The notes under the pieces: model-generated
Databases searched by the model: none
Told to the model about the DNA's origin: nothing
Seen by the model: the letters and a program-made list of their open reading frames with translations, nothing else
Assembly: GCA_934661755.1 (NCBI GenBank)
Contig: CAKUJM010000038.1
Location: forward strand, 1 to 26,607
Reading direction: 5' to 3'
DNA from: an uncultured Lentisphaeria bacterium
GTDB taxonomy: Bacteria; Verrucomicrobiota; Lentisphaeria; Oligosphaerales; Oligosphaeraceae
Length of the DNA: 26,607 nt
Shown here: positions 16,043 through 25,536 of the stretch, in pieces
Layout: each line of letters opens with the position of its first letter
Numbering within the stretch: position 1 is the stretch's first letter
Made by a program: the position numbers and the translations under genes

Positions 16043-18154
16043 ATGAAACCAAGCGTCAGGCAATTGTTCAGGACCATCTTCGCCGCCGGGGTGGCCGCGG
16101 GCTTCGGATTATCGCTGCCGGAGTTGCCGGCTCAAGGCATTCCGGATTCCCCCCTTTACATGCACAATATCAAGGGGCAGGGCGAGCCGGTGGATCTTGG
16201 GCAATTGCTTGACGCCGCCACCCAAAAGCTGGTCGAGCAGGATTCCGGGGCGGTATCCGACGGGCGGGTCAAGGGCACGGTGGTCACGATCAGTGGAAAC
16301 CAGAGCGTGGTGTTTCCGCGACGCATCGTCAGCAACGACGTCATCAACCAGAACAACGGCCGCACCATCCGGTTCTATCTCTGGATCTGCGGAGAGGAAA
16401 TCGAGGCCAGCGGGAATCTGTGGCTGGGCGCTCCGGCAGTCAGGATCTTCCTGAATGACGCAAACGGAAACCATCTGGCAGGCGTCGAATCGCTTTTCAA
16501 GACCCGCGGGACCTATCCGTGGCATTGCTATTACATCGACTTCGCGGTGCCGAAGAACGCCCAGCTGCCGGCCAATGACAGCGCGGTTGAGCAAGAGGCC
16601 GCTGCCGCCGGGCAAGTCGCCGCGGTGGCGGAGGATGGCATCGACGATGACTTTGACGCATTGTTCTCGGAACTCGGATTGGATGATGGCAATGCCGCGG
16701 TGCAGCGGCCGGTGACTGCCAGCGGGCTGTACCTGGAGCTCTCGTGCCGTGGCGGCGGCCGCGCCCATTTTGGCGGCCTTAACTACGAGGTGCTTCCGGC
16801 CGGATATTCCGACAGGCGCGATTCCATGCGTGACGCCGCCAGCGGCACCTATGCGCCCAATCCGCAGTATGACGAACTGCCGATGATGCTCATGTACGGC
16901 CTGGACGCGGCCGCGCCGTGGAAATTCATGGATGGCAACAACGCCTTCGAGTCGCTCAAAAGCCGTGACGGCCTGGACAGCTATCTGGACAAGAACCATG
17001 GCGACTGGTTCCAGATGCAGTATGGCATTGCGAAACTGCCGTACGTATATGTGACCGGCCGCGCCTTGAAGCTGGCCGACGGCTTCGAATCCGGATGGCT
17101 GGACCATCTCAACGAAAAGCTCAACGCGTACCAGGATGACAAGACGGGATTGTGGGTCTGCGGGGGGTCGCCGAATATCGCGGTTTCCGCGGCAATCGTC
17201 AATGGATGCTATTCGCCAGCGTCGCGCAAGCGGTCGGATGTGAAAAGCGAGGCTACGCCGTGGAATGCCGCCGGGGATCATGCGAAGCTGCATTTTGCCG
17301 ACAGGATCATTGCGACGTTGCTGAAATGCCGGATCGACGGCACTGCGGCCTGGAATCGCTTCTGCCTCCAGGAAGGGGAGTTCTCCGGCAATGCCGACCG
17401 CCGGACACCGGATCTTGCCACCACCACCGCCGCCATGCAGCTGCTGGCCCGTGCGGCGGAACAATTCTCCCCTGCCGACCGTCAATATGGCGAGGCCCAG
17501 AACGCGATCCGCGACGCCTGGTATTATTGCGCCGAAAATTTTGTCATGCCGTCGAAAAATGGCCTGTGGCGCGAAAATGCCGACGACCTGATGCCAAGCC
17601 GTTCCGGGGCGTTCTTCTTCGACTTGATTGAGTCCACCCGGCTGCTGGAACAGCGGGTCAATCCTTCGCTGCAGGCGCCGGCCATCACCGCCACCCGGAT
17701 TGTCGGCGACCGCGAGCAGCTGTCCATCGAATGGGATGGCAAGGGCGCGGGGATTGTCGCCATCCGGATCTACTGCGCCGGCGGGCAGGCCAACAAGGAG
17801 CTGCTTACCGACAAGAACCTCATCGGGATCATCGAAAAGCAGGCCGGGACCTTTTCCGCCGGCGATCCCTATGTAACCATCCGCACCATTGCCGAGTCCG
17901 CCCGCCGGCACTGGGGGATCACCCCCGCCGTCATGGGCGCCAGCTACCTGGAGGAAAAGCTAAACGCCATTTCCAGGAAGATCGCCATCGGCGTCGCCGG
18001 CAAGAAGCTCACTGTCCAGCCGCCGTCCGAACTGCTCTACCAGGAAGAGGATGACGGCGGATCCGAGGACACCCTGAAGTTCTATCTTGCCGGAGTCAAT
18101 TCCTACGGCGAGATCACCGCCTTCACCGAAATCGCAACGGAAAAAACGGAGTAG
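16043..18154 (+). CDS. Secreted protein of unknown function heading the pseudopilin genes
   Basis: 703 residues from ATG at 16043. This start gives a normal signal peptide: basic MKPSVRQLFR, a hydrophobic core, and a likely cleavage after 'LPAQ'. A longer frame from 15989 would bury it. The mature protein has no membrane segment. An acidic stretch ('EDGIDDDFDALFSELGLDDG') lies near residues 195-215. The central third ('LPYVYVTGRALKLADGF', 'DDKTGLWVCGGSPNIAV') looks helical, reminiscent of alpha/alpha-toroid proteins, but I do not recognise a family and see no catalytic motif. It is 24 bases upstream of the GspH-like gene on the same strand and likely co-transcribed, so it may be a substrate or accessory of that pseudopilus. 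Confidence 0.82.
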   Translation: MKPSVRQLFRTIFAAGVAAGFGLSLPELPAQGIPDSPLYMHNIKGQGEPVDLGQLLDAATQKLVEQDSGAVSDGRVKGTVVTISGNQSVVFPRRIVSNDVINQNNGRTIRFYLWICGEEIEASGNLWLGAPAVRIFLNDANGNHLAGVESLFKTRGTYPWHCYYIDFAVPKNAQLPANDSAVEQEAAAAGQVAAVAEDGIDDDFDALFSELGLDDGNAAVQRPVTASGLYLELSCRGGGRAHFGGLNYEVLPAGYSDRRDSMRDAASGTYAPNPQYDELPMMLMYGLDAAAPWKFMDGNNAFESLKSRDGLDSYLDKNHGDWFQMQYGIAKLPYVYVTGRALKLADGFESGWLDHLNEKLNAYQDDKTGLWVCGGSPNIAVSAAIVNGCYSPASRKRSDVKSEATPWNAAGDHAKLHFADRIIATLLKCRIDGTAAWNRFCLQEGEFSGNADRRTPDLATTTAAMQLLARAAEQFSPADRQYGEAQNAIRDAWYYCAENFVMPSKNGLWRENADDLMPSRSGAFFFDLIESTRLLEQRVNPSLQAPAITATRIVGDREQLSIEWDGKGAGIVAIRIYCAGGQANKELLTDKNLIGIIEKQAGTFSAGDPYVTIRTIAESARRHWGITPAVMGASYLEEKLNAISRKIAIGVAGKKLTVQPPSELLYQEEDDGGSEDTLKFYLAGVNSYGEITAFTEIATEKTE

Positions 18155-18178
18155 GCGCGCAAACAGGCTCCGACCACG

Positions 18179-18919
18179 ATGCATTCTCCCATGACCCGTC
18201 ACGCAAAACGCCATTTCACGCTCATCGAACTGCTGGTGGTGGTAGTCATTGTCACGGTGCTGTTCGCGGCACTGATGCCGGCGTTCAACCGCATGATGAC
18301 CGGCAATGCCGTCTCGTATGGCGCCCGCATCATTTCCAGCCAGCTCAACATGGCGCGCATCGAGGCGTGCCGCAGCCGCCGCAACGTGGCAGTGGTGTTC
18401 GCCGACGCCGGGACCGAAGGCGCCACCTACCCATCCGGCGACGGCGTGGTGCTCAACAAGCGCGCCTTCCGCAGCTGCTATGTCAGTGACGACCTCAAGA
18501 CCTTCGAGGGATGGATCCCCGGGACCAAGTGGGAAGTGCTTCCCGTCGGCGCGTATCTGGATTTCGACAAGGACGGCGGCGAGGAGTGCTTTGTCGGCAG
18601 CGTCCTTGACGGCAGCGCATTTGAGGAAATCACCAAGGAAATCGACGGCGAGAACAAGATCCCGAAACCGCTGGACGATGAGGTGAGGCCGGCATTCGTG
18701 CTGGTGAAGAACAAGCCGCCAAAGCATGTGATTCTCTTCAAGCGCAACGGAAAGCCGCTGGCCGCCGACAAGACCCTCATGGTCACTGTGCGCGAAGGCG
18801 TGGTGGTCGGCAATGACCTCGGCGACGACCAGAAGCCGGACAAGTACGACCAGGAAAACTACTTGCAAATCAAAGTGAACCGCTATACCGGCAACGTGTT
18901 CACCGCCAAAAGGCAATAG
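18179..18919 (+). CDS. GspH-like type II secretion minor pseudopilin
   Basis: 246 residues, or 242 if ATG at 18191 is used; neither has a strong ribosome site. A type IV pilin-like signal is plain: a short basic leader, then 'FTLIELLVVVVIVTVLFAAL' with Glu at +5, forming the hydrophobic stem helix. Residue -1 is His rather than Gly. The globular part carries 'ISSQLNMARIEACRSRRNVA', typical of the GspH/FimT group. In other bacteria minor pseudopilins H, I, J and K form the tip of the periplasmic pseudopilus. The call rests on N-terminus, size and gene order H-I-J-K; the globular domain is divergent. Confidence 0.8.
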   Translation: MHSPMTRHAKRHFTLIELLVVVVIVTVLFAALMPAFNRMMTGNAVSYGARIISSQLNMARIEACRSRRNVAVVFADAGTEGATYPSGDGVVLNKRAFRSCYVSDDLKTFEGWIPGTKWEVLPVGAYLDFDKDGGEECFVGSVLDGSAFEEITKEIDGENKIPKPLDDEVRPAFVLVKNKPPKHVILFKRNGKPLAADKTLMVTVREGVVVGNDLGDDQKPDKYDQENYLQIKVNRYTGNVFTAKRQ

Positions 18920-18964
18920 CCGCTGAGCTTTTTTCCCTGTCCATCCCCTCCCCAATCGCCAAAA

Positions 18965-19645
18965 ATGAAGACGACGCGCAAATCCTGCTTCACCCTGGTT
19001 GAAATCCTCATAGCCATGGGGATTTGCGTGATCGGCGTGGTCTCCATCATGGTGCTTTTCCCCATTGGCGCCAACGCCTCGCGCGACGCCATCATGGTCG
19101 GGCAGTCCAAGGACGCGGCCGGCATGATCCTCAACTATTGCAAATACTGTGTCGAGGAGGGCAAGGAGGATGGCTTCAACGCCCTGACCGGTTGGACGAT
19201 CAATGACGTAGCGACCTATAGTCCGTCCGCCGTTCCCATGCTGGACAGCACCAGGCAGGTCGGCGATCTTGCCTTCGATGAAAGCGACTACGACGGGCAT
19301 GTCGATGGGCATGGGCCGGTCAGCATCTCCACCATCCTGGATGCCGGCAATTGCAAGGTGTACCAGCACAAGCAGAAGAAGATCGATCCGGCAACCGGCG
19401 CCGAGACCGCCAGGAAATGCGATGTCTATGCGGTGAAGTTCCTGACCCAGGGCAGCGAAGGAGAAATCGACGATTCGATGAGCATTGTGAAGATGTGGAT
19501 CACCCCGGTGACGCTGCCGGACAATGTCACCAGGATTCCGCGTCTGGCCACTGTGAACCTCGAGGTGAGCTGGCCGGCGGAGCTGCCCATCGAGCGCCGC
19601 CAAAGGGAAGTCTATAGCATCGACTTGTTCTGTCCAGCAAATTAG
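18965..19645 (+). CDS. GspI/PilV-like minor pseudopilin
   Basis: 226 residues. The leader MKTTRKSC precedes 'FTLVEILIAMGICVIGVVSI', a form typical of GspI and PilV proteins, with Glu at +5 and Cys at -1. The rest is a soluble domain rich in Asp and Gly. It lies 45 bases after the GspH-like gene and 11 bases before the GspJ-like gene, with no visible promoter between, so it is part of one transcript. It is larger than usual for GspI (roughly 120-130 residues). Confidence 0.8.
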   Translation: MKTTRKSCFTLVEILIAMGICVIGVVSIMVLFPIGANASRDAIMVGQSKDAAGMILNYCKYCVEEGKEDGFNALTGWTINDVATYSPSAVPMLDSTRQVGDLAFDESDYDGHVDGHGPVSISTILDAGNCKVYQHKQKKIDPATGAETARKCDVYAVKFLTQGSEGEIDDSMSIVKMWITPVTLPDNVTRIPRLATVNLEVSWPAELPIERRQREVYSIDLFCPAN

Positions 19646-19656
19646 GAGCGGCAGAA

Positions 19657-20418
19657 ATGAAGGCCATTCACCAATCCAACCGCTACACCCTGATTGAAAT
19701 CCTGGTGGCAGTCGCAGTGCTGCTCATCATGATGAGCTTCCTCTTTCGTTTTGTCATCTCGGCGCAGCGGGTGTACACGGCGACCAGCGCCAGGAGCTTC
19801 CAGTTCGACCAGGCGCAGACCGTCTTCGATTTGCTCAACAACGACCTCAACCAGGCGGTGGTCGGCACAGATGACGCATATCTCGGCGCGGACGGAAAAA
19901 AACAGTGCTATCTGTACATGCTGACCAGGCCATTGGGCGGCAATATGGATGGCAGCCTATTTGTCTTCTTTGTCAATGAGGAGGAAAAAGCCGATGAGCA
20001 TGGTCGCCTGAAGGTGGTTGTCTACTGGCATAACCAGAAAACCGCCGGCACGGAATACAACCAGCTGTACCGCTTCGAGGGCGTGATCCCGAGTGGCAAG
20101 TACTACCTGACGGAGGCGAACCGCGAAACGGTGAAGAATTTTACGATCACTTCGTTCAGCCCGTATTTTACCGGGGTGATAGCCTACCTCACCGGCATCA
20201 ATCTGAATGTGGACATGGCCAAGAACGACGATTACCTGGTGGCCGAGGGAATAGAGGAATTCAGCGTGGCGGGAAGCGACCTGGAGAATGGTACGGCGGA
20301 GAGGCCGCCGTACATCAAGGTGTCGCTGAAGACCGGCATTCCGGAGGAGCTGCGGGGCGACCGCGGCGTGGAAGAGGAATTGAAACGGAGCTTCTCGAAG
20401 ATCTTCTTCTTCAATTGA
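19657..20418 (+). CDS. GspJ/PilW-like minor pseudopilin
   Basis: 253 residues. An AGGAG overlapping the previous stop codon lies 8 bases before the ATG. The leader MKAIHQSNR is followed by 'YTLIEILVAVAVLLIMMSFL', then 'FDQAQTVFDLLNNDLNQAV', a pattern typical of GspJ, in which a long helix continues into the globular domain. Glu is at +5 and Arg at -1. Length is close to GspJ norms. A 123-base gap without recognisable features separates it from the GspK-like gene. Confidence 0.8.
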   Translation: MKAIHQSNRYTLIEILVAVAVLLIMMSFLFRFVISAQRVYTATSARSFQFDQAQTVFDLLNNDLNQAVVGTDDAYLGADGKKQCYLYMLTRPLGGNMDGSLFVFFVNEEEKADEHGRLKVVVYWHNQKTAGTEYNQLYRFEGVIPSGKYYLTEANRETVKNFTITSFSPYFTGVIAYLTGINLNVDMAKNDDYLVAEGIEEFSVAGSDLENGTAERPPYIKVSLKTGIPEELRGDRGVEEELKRSFSKIFFFN

Positions 20419-20541
20419 AGCAGGACAGCCCGGAAGAACGCCCTGCCCTGCCCCCCCCCACTGCGATTTCAGAATCGACGGATGACATTCCGCCCGCCGC
20501 AGGCGCAAATCACTACAACTTCACGGATTCAGGACTGAATT

Positions 20542-23500
20542 ATGAAACAGTATCAATTTCATTCCGGCGAGCGCGGCTCGGCAATCCTATTGGTGCTGGG
20601 CATCCTGACTATTGTGATGACTCTGGCGATTGTCTTCGCAATGACCAGCCGCAACCGCGCGGCCATCGCCAAGGCCTCGGCGGAGACCGGCAGGCTGGAC
20701 CTGCTGGCGGAATCCACCACCGCGCGCGTGACCTCCCTGCTGTATTACATGGGGCGCAATGGCGCCGACCCCAAAAGCAGCTTCACCCATTTGCAGAAGG
20801 CTCCGGCCGACAGGGTCGCCGGACTGGTCAAAAACAGCCGTCTGACGGCGCTCAACGACGGCGACCATGCCAGGTACTACCGTGCGGACGGCACTTCCGG
20901 CGGCACCACCAGCGTCACCAGATATCCCACGCCGGATTACCAGGAAGTGATGTATTCGACCAGCGCCGGCGCCAGCGGCCTGGACGGCGATGTCACGGCG
21001 GCAATCAACAGCACGCCATACGGGAAATTCCTGACGGAAAACACCGACCTCCTGTCGGACAACGCCGATGCCGGCGTCAAGCAGCTTGACGGATTGAGCC
21101 TTGTCAGCGAGGAGCGGAACCGGAAAACGCATGGCAACGACAGCACGGGCAGCTTGATCGCCGATGACATCTACCGCTGGGCCTTCCTGGCGGTCAATGA
21201 CACTTCGAAGTTCAATATCAACGACTTGATGAACTACAAGGATGCCAACGGCGTGGTGCCGGCGATAACCAACCAGGGCGAGTACCGCAGCCTGGCCGGA
21301 ATCGTCATTGAATCCCCCACGGCCTCCGATCCGGGCATCAAGCCATTTGACGCCTCGCCCACCACGAAGGACATGATCACCAACTGGATGGACCCGGGAA
21401 GCGAGGTCTCCAGTGAGAGCGATGGGAGCGGCACAACCTATAAATTCGTCGGCAACATCGCCAACATCTTCCCGATCCTGGGTTATGTCGATCCGGCCCA
21501 TCCGGCAGTGGGCGACCGGCTGATAGCCAAGGCCGACGAGGCCAATACCCTCCGTTACGGCATCCATCCGCAGGAGCTGGTCGTCCCGAATGCATATCGC
21601 GACCTCATTGGCGAACCGCCGGCCAAGGCGCCGCTGGTGCCATCCATGGATCTGCTGGTATCCGACCCGTCGCTTAAGGACGTCGACACGAAAATGGAGT
21701 CGCCAAAGCGCTATTTCATGCTCTATTCGGTAGCATCCGGAAAGGAAGATACCGAGACGTACAAGACGGATGCCGGGACTGCCGAGCAGCCCAAGATCAA
21801 TATCCAGTATCCGGGATATGACTACGTCGATAGTGATAATAGCGCCAACGTTGACAAAGACAATGGCAATGTTTTCTCCAGTCAGGCGAATCTCGACAAA
21901 ACCCGCTGGGAAAAGATCAGCGCGTCGGCGCGCGTCGCAGGCAATTTCGACACCGCCATGGCGGACCTCAATGCCAGGCTCGGCGGCGGCGCCAATAAAT
22001 TCTGCTACGAGGACGGTGCGGACGCCACCAGCGCCGTCTATGCCAACCTCATAGACTTCAGCGACAGCGACGAGCTGGTGACCCATAATTTCGAGTTTGG
22101 CGGCGAGCGCGTGAAAATCTCCACCGATTTTACCGACAATGCGAAAAGCTTCAAGAAAAACCAGGACATTGTCTGCGGCAATGAGCGGGTCCCCGCCATC
22201 ACCTCGGTTGCCATCAAGGCGAATGTAAAGGACGGCGGGAAAGTCACCAACAAGATGAAGCCACTGACGCGCATGGCCCCCGGCGGGGTGGAGGAGGTGA
22301 TAGAAGTCAAGGCATGGGACAGCTCGACGCTTCCGACATTGAGCCTGTCCGTGTCGGCCACCCTGGACAACTGCTTCCAGGAAGCCGCATCCGGCGTGCA
22401 GCCCAAGGTGAGGTTCGTCGTGAAGGGCCGGTATTGCATATATTACATCAGCGAGTATGAGGGACTGCCGTCGGGAGTGGAGATCTTCGACATCCTGCCT
22501 TCCGGCGATTACATCTTCTCGCAGAAGCACAAGGGGCTGGAAGTCATTGACAACACCAGATACAGGGATTGGTGCGGCAAGGCCCTGGAAGCCGCTGCTT
22601 CCGACAGCATGGCTGAAAGGAGCGCCGGCAATCTGGAGGATCTGGTTGTCGGCAACACGGTGGATTTTGTCTGGGTCTCCGATGACGCCCATGCGGTGGT
22701 GACGCCGGCCAAGGATCTGGCGGCGCTGTCGCGCTACCAGATGGCCTTCCCGGAATCCAAGGTGGTGTCTCCATACGGGACCGCCGCCGGTGAACGTTCG
22801 GGGAGCGTGGCCGATGGCGTCGGCCACATCAAGGGCATGGGGCTGTTCATGGCGATCGACGAGGTGGTTGCGGTGATGGCCAATGACGACCGCGCCACCG
22901 ACCAGGACGAGCTGATCGATATCGTGCATTATCATGACGATACCCAGGATGCAAAGAACATCCATGGCGAGCACAACCTGCGCTCCATCTACGAGAACGA
23001 GTCCATCGGCGATGATCTGGGCAAGCTTCTTGCCGGTGACAGCAACTCGCTGATCGGGTGGATGACGACCCTGGATCCGCGTAGCAACCACCGCAACAGC
23101 GCCTGGGTGTGGCATAACGCCAGCGCCCGCAATGACGGCAACACCAACACATTTGATAGTGGCGCGAGCCTGGAATTGACCAATGATAGCAATGTCGCCG
23201 CCGTCATGCAGGACATCAAGGACGATGTGACTGGGACGCTGAAGAACACCGGCCTGGCGAATGTGGACACCGAGACAACGCTCAACCTCGATGGATCAGG
23301 CGTCGCATCCGCTGTCACCTATTCCACGGCCTTCATCCCGAATCATCCGGTCACCAACTTCTGGCAGCTGGGCGCGGTGCATCGTGGCGAGCCGTGCCGG
23401 ACAATCAACCTGAACAGATACGGCATTGCCGGCGGCGGGAAATATGACGCCGGCGATGGATGGATTCTGGACCGGCTCAAGCTGAGCGGCATCTCCAAGG

Positions 23501-24159
23501 ACACCCCGGTGATGGGCAAGTTCAACCCCAACTGCATGAACGAGAATTCATTCCGGTACCTGATCGAGGGTCTGCCCAGCGACAACGGCGCGTATTCATA
23601 CGAGCAATACCGCGATGATGCCACCGCCGCCCATTACACCGCGCCGGAAGCCGCCTTCCCCGGCTGGCTGAACAACGGCAGCCCCGGCAGTGCCTTCAAC
23701 CAGCCGTCGCCGACGACCGGCAATGAGTCATGGCTGCCGGTCCAGGCGATGTACAACTACCTGCAAGGCACGGCGAATGTGGCGCAGTCCGCCCCAAATG
23801 ACCGCGAGGCGGAGAAGATCTTCGCCTGCATCGCGGGGCTGCTCTCGACCCGCTACGAAACCTTCACCGTCTTTACCGTGTCACAGAGCTTGAAGTACAT
23901 TGCGACTGACAGCCACGTGCGGACGATAGACGACCAGGACAAGGGCGGAACCGATCCGCTCGAACCTGACACCAACCTCTTCCTCAAGCAGTTTGCCAAT
24001 CCCATGCTGCTGACGGTCAAGAAGCAGAATCCGGATGGCACCGAGGCGGATGCCAATGTGTGGTATGAAAAGCGCGGCACCCAGGTGCGCATCCTCACCA
24101 TCGTCCGTGACTGCTGGAAGAACGAACTCGAGGTGATCCGCAGCCAGAAATACGAGTGA
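20542..24159 (+). CDS. Very large GspK-like pseudopilin (1205 residues)
   Basis: The N-terminus has a leader ending 'GERG', then 'SAILLVLGILTIVMTLAIVF', with no Glu at +5, as is known for GspK. Immediately after come 'MTSRNRAAIAKASAETGRLD' and a helix, also typical of GspK/PilX proteins. At 1205 residues it is about four times normal GspK size (around 320). The remaining 1100 or so residues are soluble, acidic and without recognisable domains or membrane segments; 'WAFLAVNDTSKFNINDLMNY' resembles the GspK region describing a mature N-domain. As the last of the H-I-J-K order it would cap the pseudopilus tip. Its stop overlaps by one base an ATG that opens a tandem-repeat array. Confidence 0.8.
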   Translation: MKQYQFHSGERGSAILLVLGILTIVMTLAIVFAMTSRNRAAIAKASAETGRLDLLAESTTARVTSLLYYMGRNGADPKSSFTHLQKAPADRVAGLVKNSRLTALNDGDHARYYRADGTSGGTTSVTRYPTPDYQEVMYSTSAGASGLDGDVTAAINSTPYGKFLTENTDLLSDNADAGVKQLDGLSLVSEERNRKTHGNDSTGSLIADDIYRWAFLAVNDTSKFNINDLMNYKDANGVVPAITNQGEYRSLAGIVIESPTASDPGIKPFDASPTTKDMITNWMDPGSEVSSESDGSGTTYKFVGNIANIFPILGYVDPAHPAVGDRLIAKADEANTLRYGIHPQELVVPNAYRDLIGEPPAKAPLVPSMDLLVSDPSLKDVDTKMESPKRYFMLYSVASGKEDTETYKTDAGTAEQPKINIQYPGYDYVDSDNSANVDKDNGNVFSSQANLDKTRWEKISASARVAGNFDTAMADLNARLGGGANKFCYEDGADATSAVYANLIDFSDSDELVTHNFEFGGERVKISTDFTDNAKSFKKNQDIVCGNERVPAITSVAIKANVKDGGKVTNKMKPLTRMAPGGVEEVIEVKAWDSSTLPTLSLSVSATLDNCFQEAASGVQPKVRFVVKGRYCIYYISEYEGLPSGVEIFDILPSGDYIFSQKHKGLEVIDNTRYRDWCGKALEAAASDSMAERSAGNLEDLVVGNTVDFVWVSDDAHAVVTPAKDLAALSRYQMAFPESKVVSPYGTAAGERSGSVADGVGHIKGMGLFMAIDEVVAVMANDDRATDQDELIDIVHYHDDTQDAKNIHGEHNLRSIYENESIGDDLGKLLAGDSNSLIGWMTTLDPRSNHRNSAWVWHNASARNDGNTNTFDSGASLELTNDSNVAAVMQDIKDDVTGTLKNTGLANVDTETTLNLDGSGVASAVTYSTAFIPNHPVTNFWQLGAVHRGEPCRTINLNRYGIAGGGKYDAGDGWILDRLKLSGISKDTPVMGKFNPNCMNENSFRYLIEGLPSDNGAYSYEQYRDDATAAHYTAPEAAFPGWLNNGSPGSAFNQPSPTTGNESWLPVQAMYNYLQGTANVAQSAPNDREAEKIFACIAGLLSTRYETFTVFTVSQSLKYIATDSHVRTIDDQDKGGTDPLEPDTNLFLKQFANPMLLTVKKQNPDGTEADANVWYEKRGTQVRILTIVRDCWKNELEVIRSQKYE

Positions 24160-24161
24160 TG

Positions 24162-24236
24162 AACACGGAAGACACGGAAAGCACGGAAAGCACGGAAAGC
24201 ACGGAAAGCACGGAAAGCACGGAAAGCACGGACACG
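24162..24236 (+). repeat. 9-bp tandem repeat array between gspK-like and gspG-like genes
   Basis: Eight units of about AGCACGGAA run from 24162 to 24233; the first two are variants (AACACGGAA, GACACGGAA) and the last ends GGAC. The unit length keeps an open frame that would read Thr-Glu-Ser repeats. The ATG just before (24159-24161) could in principle start translation, but a normal pseudopilin leader begins only at 24249. Similar CACGGA-type arrays occur intergenically in some Planctomycetes/Verrucomicrobia-related genomes, as far as I recall. Confidence 0.9.
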
Positions 24237-24248
24237 GTAATCCTCTCT

Positions 24249-24800
24249 ATGAACAGAAAACTCCATTTTACATTAATCGAATTGCTGGCGGCAGTCGCAA
24301 TTGTGATTATATTAGCGGGGATTTTAGTCGGTGGCATCGGCTATGCCGGACGCCGGGCGGATGAGGCCAAGAGCTATGCCATCCTCGAATCGCTGGCAAT
24401 GGCGCTGGAGCAGTTCAAGGTTGACAACGGCTACTATCCGATGTCCAGCAAGGACGGCACCAAAGGCAAGGACGCGGTGGTGAAATTCTACCGCAATTCC
24501 GCCGACAGCACCCTGATGATGGTGCTGTCCGACGGCGACAAGAACCACGAGTACAGGTTTTACAATCCCGCCAGCAAGAAGGCGTACTTCGACATCAGCG
24601 ATCTTCCGGCCAGCGCCAGCAGCAAGTCCAGCGCCGTGTCATTGAGCGACGCCTGGGGAGGGGATGACGGCGTCTTCCACTACCGCTGTCCCGGCAGCCA
24701 CAACCGCGCCGCCTACGACCTATGGTCGCCCGGCCGCGATGGCAAGTCCGGAAATGAGGACGAGCGCCTTGATGACATCACCAATTGGGAAAAGGAATAG
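24249..24800 (+). CDS. GspG-like major pseudopilin
   Basis: 183 residues from ATG 24249. This start gives a 6-residue leader MNRKLH before 'FTLIELLAAVAIVIILAGIL'. Starting at 24159 would add about 30 Thr/Glu/Ser repeat residues. After the stem helix come 'ESLAMALEQFKVDNGYYPMS' and a C-terminal 'YDLWSPGRDGKSGNEDERLD' followed by 'ITNW'. Both are hallmarks of GspG, where the C-terminal loop binds calcium. GspG polymerises into the pseudopilus that pushes substrates through the outer membrane. His is at -1 instead of Gly. No good ribosome site precedes 24249, because the repeat array occupies that region, so translation may be coupled or leaderless. Confidence 0.88.
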   Translation: MNRKLHFTLIELLAAVAIVIILAGILVGGIGYAGRRADEAKSYAILESLAMALEQFKVDNGYYPMSSKDGTKGKDAVVKFYRNSADSTLMMVLSDGDKNHEYRFYNPASKKAYFDISDLPASASSKSSAVSLSDAWGGDDGVFHYRCPGSHNRAAYDLWSPGRDGKSGNEDERLDDITNWEKE

Positions 24801-24808
24801 TGATCAGG

Positions 24809-25513
24809 ATGCGTAGACAATTCTTTACCTTGACTGAGCTGCTCATTGTAGTGGCGATCATCGTTGTTCTGGCCGGGATCCTGATCACCGCCACCTCTCG
24901 GGCGATCAAGAAGGCCGAGGAGGCCAAGGCCCGGGCCGCCATCACTGTGCTCTACAACGCCATCAAGCATTACGAGTCCACCTATGGCGTCATGCCTTGG
25001 CAGAAATCGTTTGATTCCGACATCTTCGAAACGAGGAAATGCGACGACCTGTCGGGGTCATTCTCCCTGCCGGCGGGGCAGGGCAGGCCGCAGAAGGGCA
25101 ATGATTGCGTGATCTATGTAAAGGGTTACAAGGAATTCATCAAGATGATGCAGGCCAAGGACTACACCGCAAAACTCAATCCGCGGAAGATCAAGTTCCT
25201 GGAGGTGCAGGGCAGCGAGGAGGGCGTGTTCGAGGATCCGTGGGGAAAGGACTACGAAATCGTCTTTGGCAACACCAACAACAAGGACTACTTTGAGCAG
25301 GGGATCGCACCGGGGGTGAAGGGCGTGGAGCGCACTGAGGATCCCAAGGACACCGTCACCGTCTACGACTCGGTGATGATCTGGTCGTTGGGCGTCGATG
25401 GTGAGCAAAAGCTCGGCAGCAAAAATTTGGACGACGAGTCGAATCGTGACAACATCTTTTCCTTCCCGGTGATTCTTGACAAGGGGAAGGGCTACTTTGA
25501 GGTTTCGCACTAA
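24809..25513 (+). CDS. Second GspG-like pseudopilin
   Basis: 234 residues from ATG 24809, chosen because AAAGGA lies 12 bases upstream. GTG 24800, overlapping the previous stop, is possible. The leader MRRQF is followed by 'FTLTELLIVVAIIVVLAGIL'; Glu is at +5 and Phe at -1. The stem continues into 'AKARAAITVLYNAIKHYEST', and later 'FEDPWGKDYEIVFG' matches the GspG 'DPWG' motif. 'MIWSLGVDGEQKLGS' is a variant of the C-terminal loop. A second GspG-type subunit in the same gene row suggests a heteropolymeric or specialised pseudopilus. Confidence 0.82.
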   Translation: MRRQFFTLTELLIVVAIIVVLAGILITATSRAIKKAEEAKARAAITVLYNAIKHYESTYGVMPWQKSFDSDIFETRKCDDLSGSFSLPAGQGRPQKGNDCVIYVKGYKEFIKMMQAKDYTAKLNPRKIKFLEVQGSEEGVFEDPWGKDYEIVFGNTNNKDYFEQGIAPGVKGVERTEDPKDTVTVYDSVMIWSLGVDGEQKLGSKNLDDESNRDNIFSFPVILDKGKGYFEVSH

Positions 25514-25536
25514 CCAGCAAAAAAGGAGAACTGATT

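Noticed and set aside
16109..19603. Two long minus-strand open frames (600 and 547 residues)
   Set aside because: Both are mirror frames of the secreted protein and pseudopilin genes on the plus strand.
20587..23115. 842-residue minus-strand open frame
   Set aside because: Antisense to the GspK-like gene, with no ribosome site or domain.
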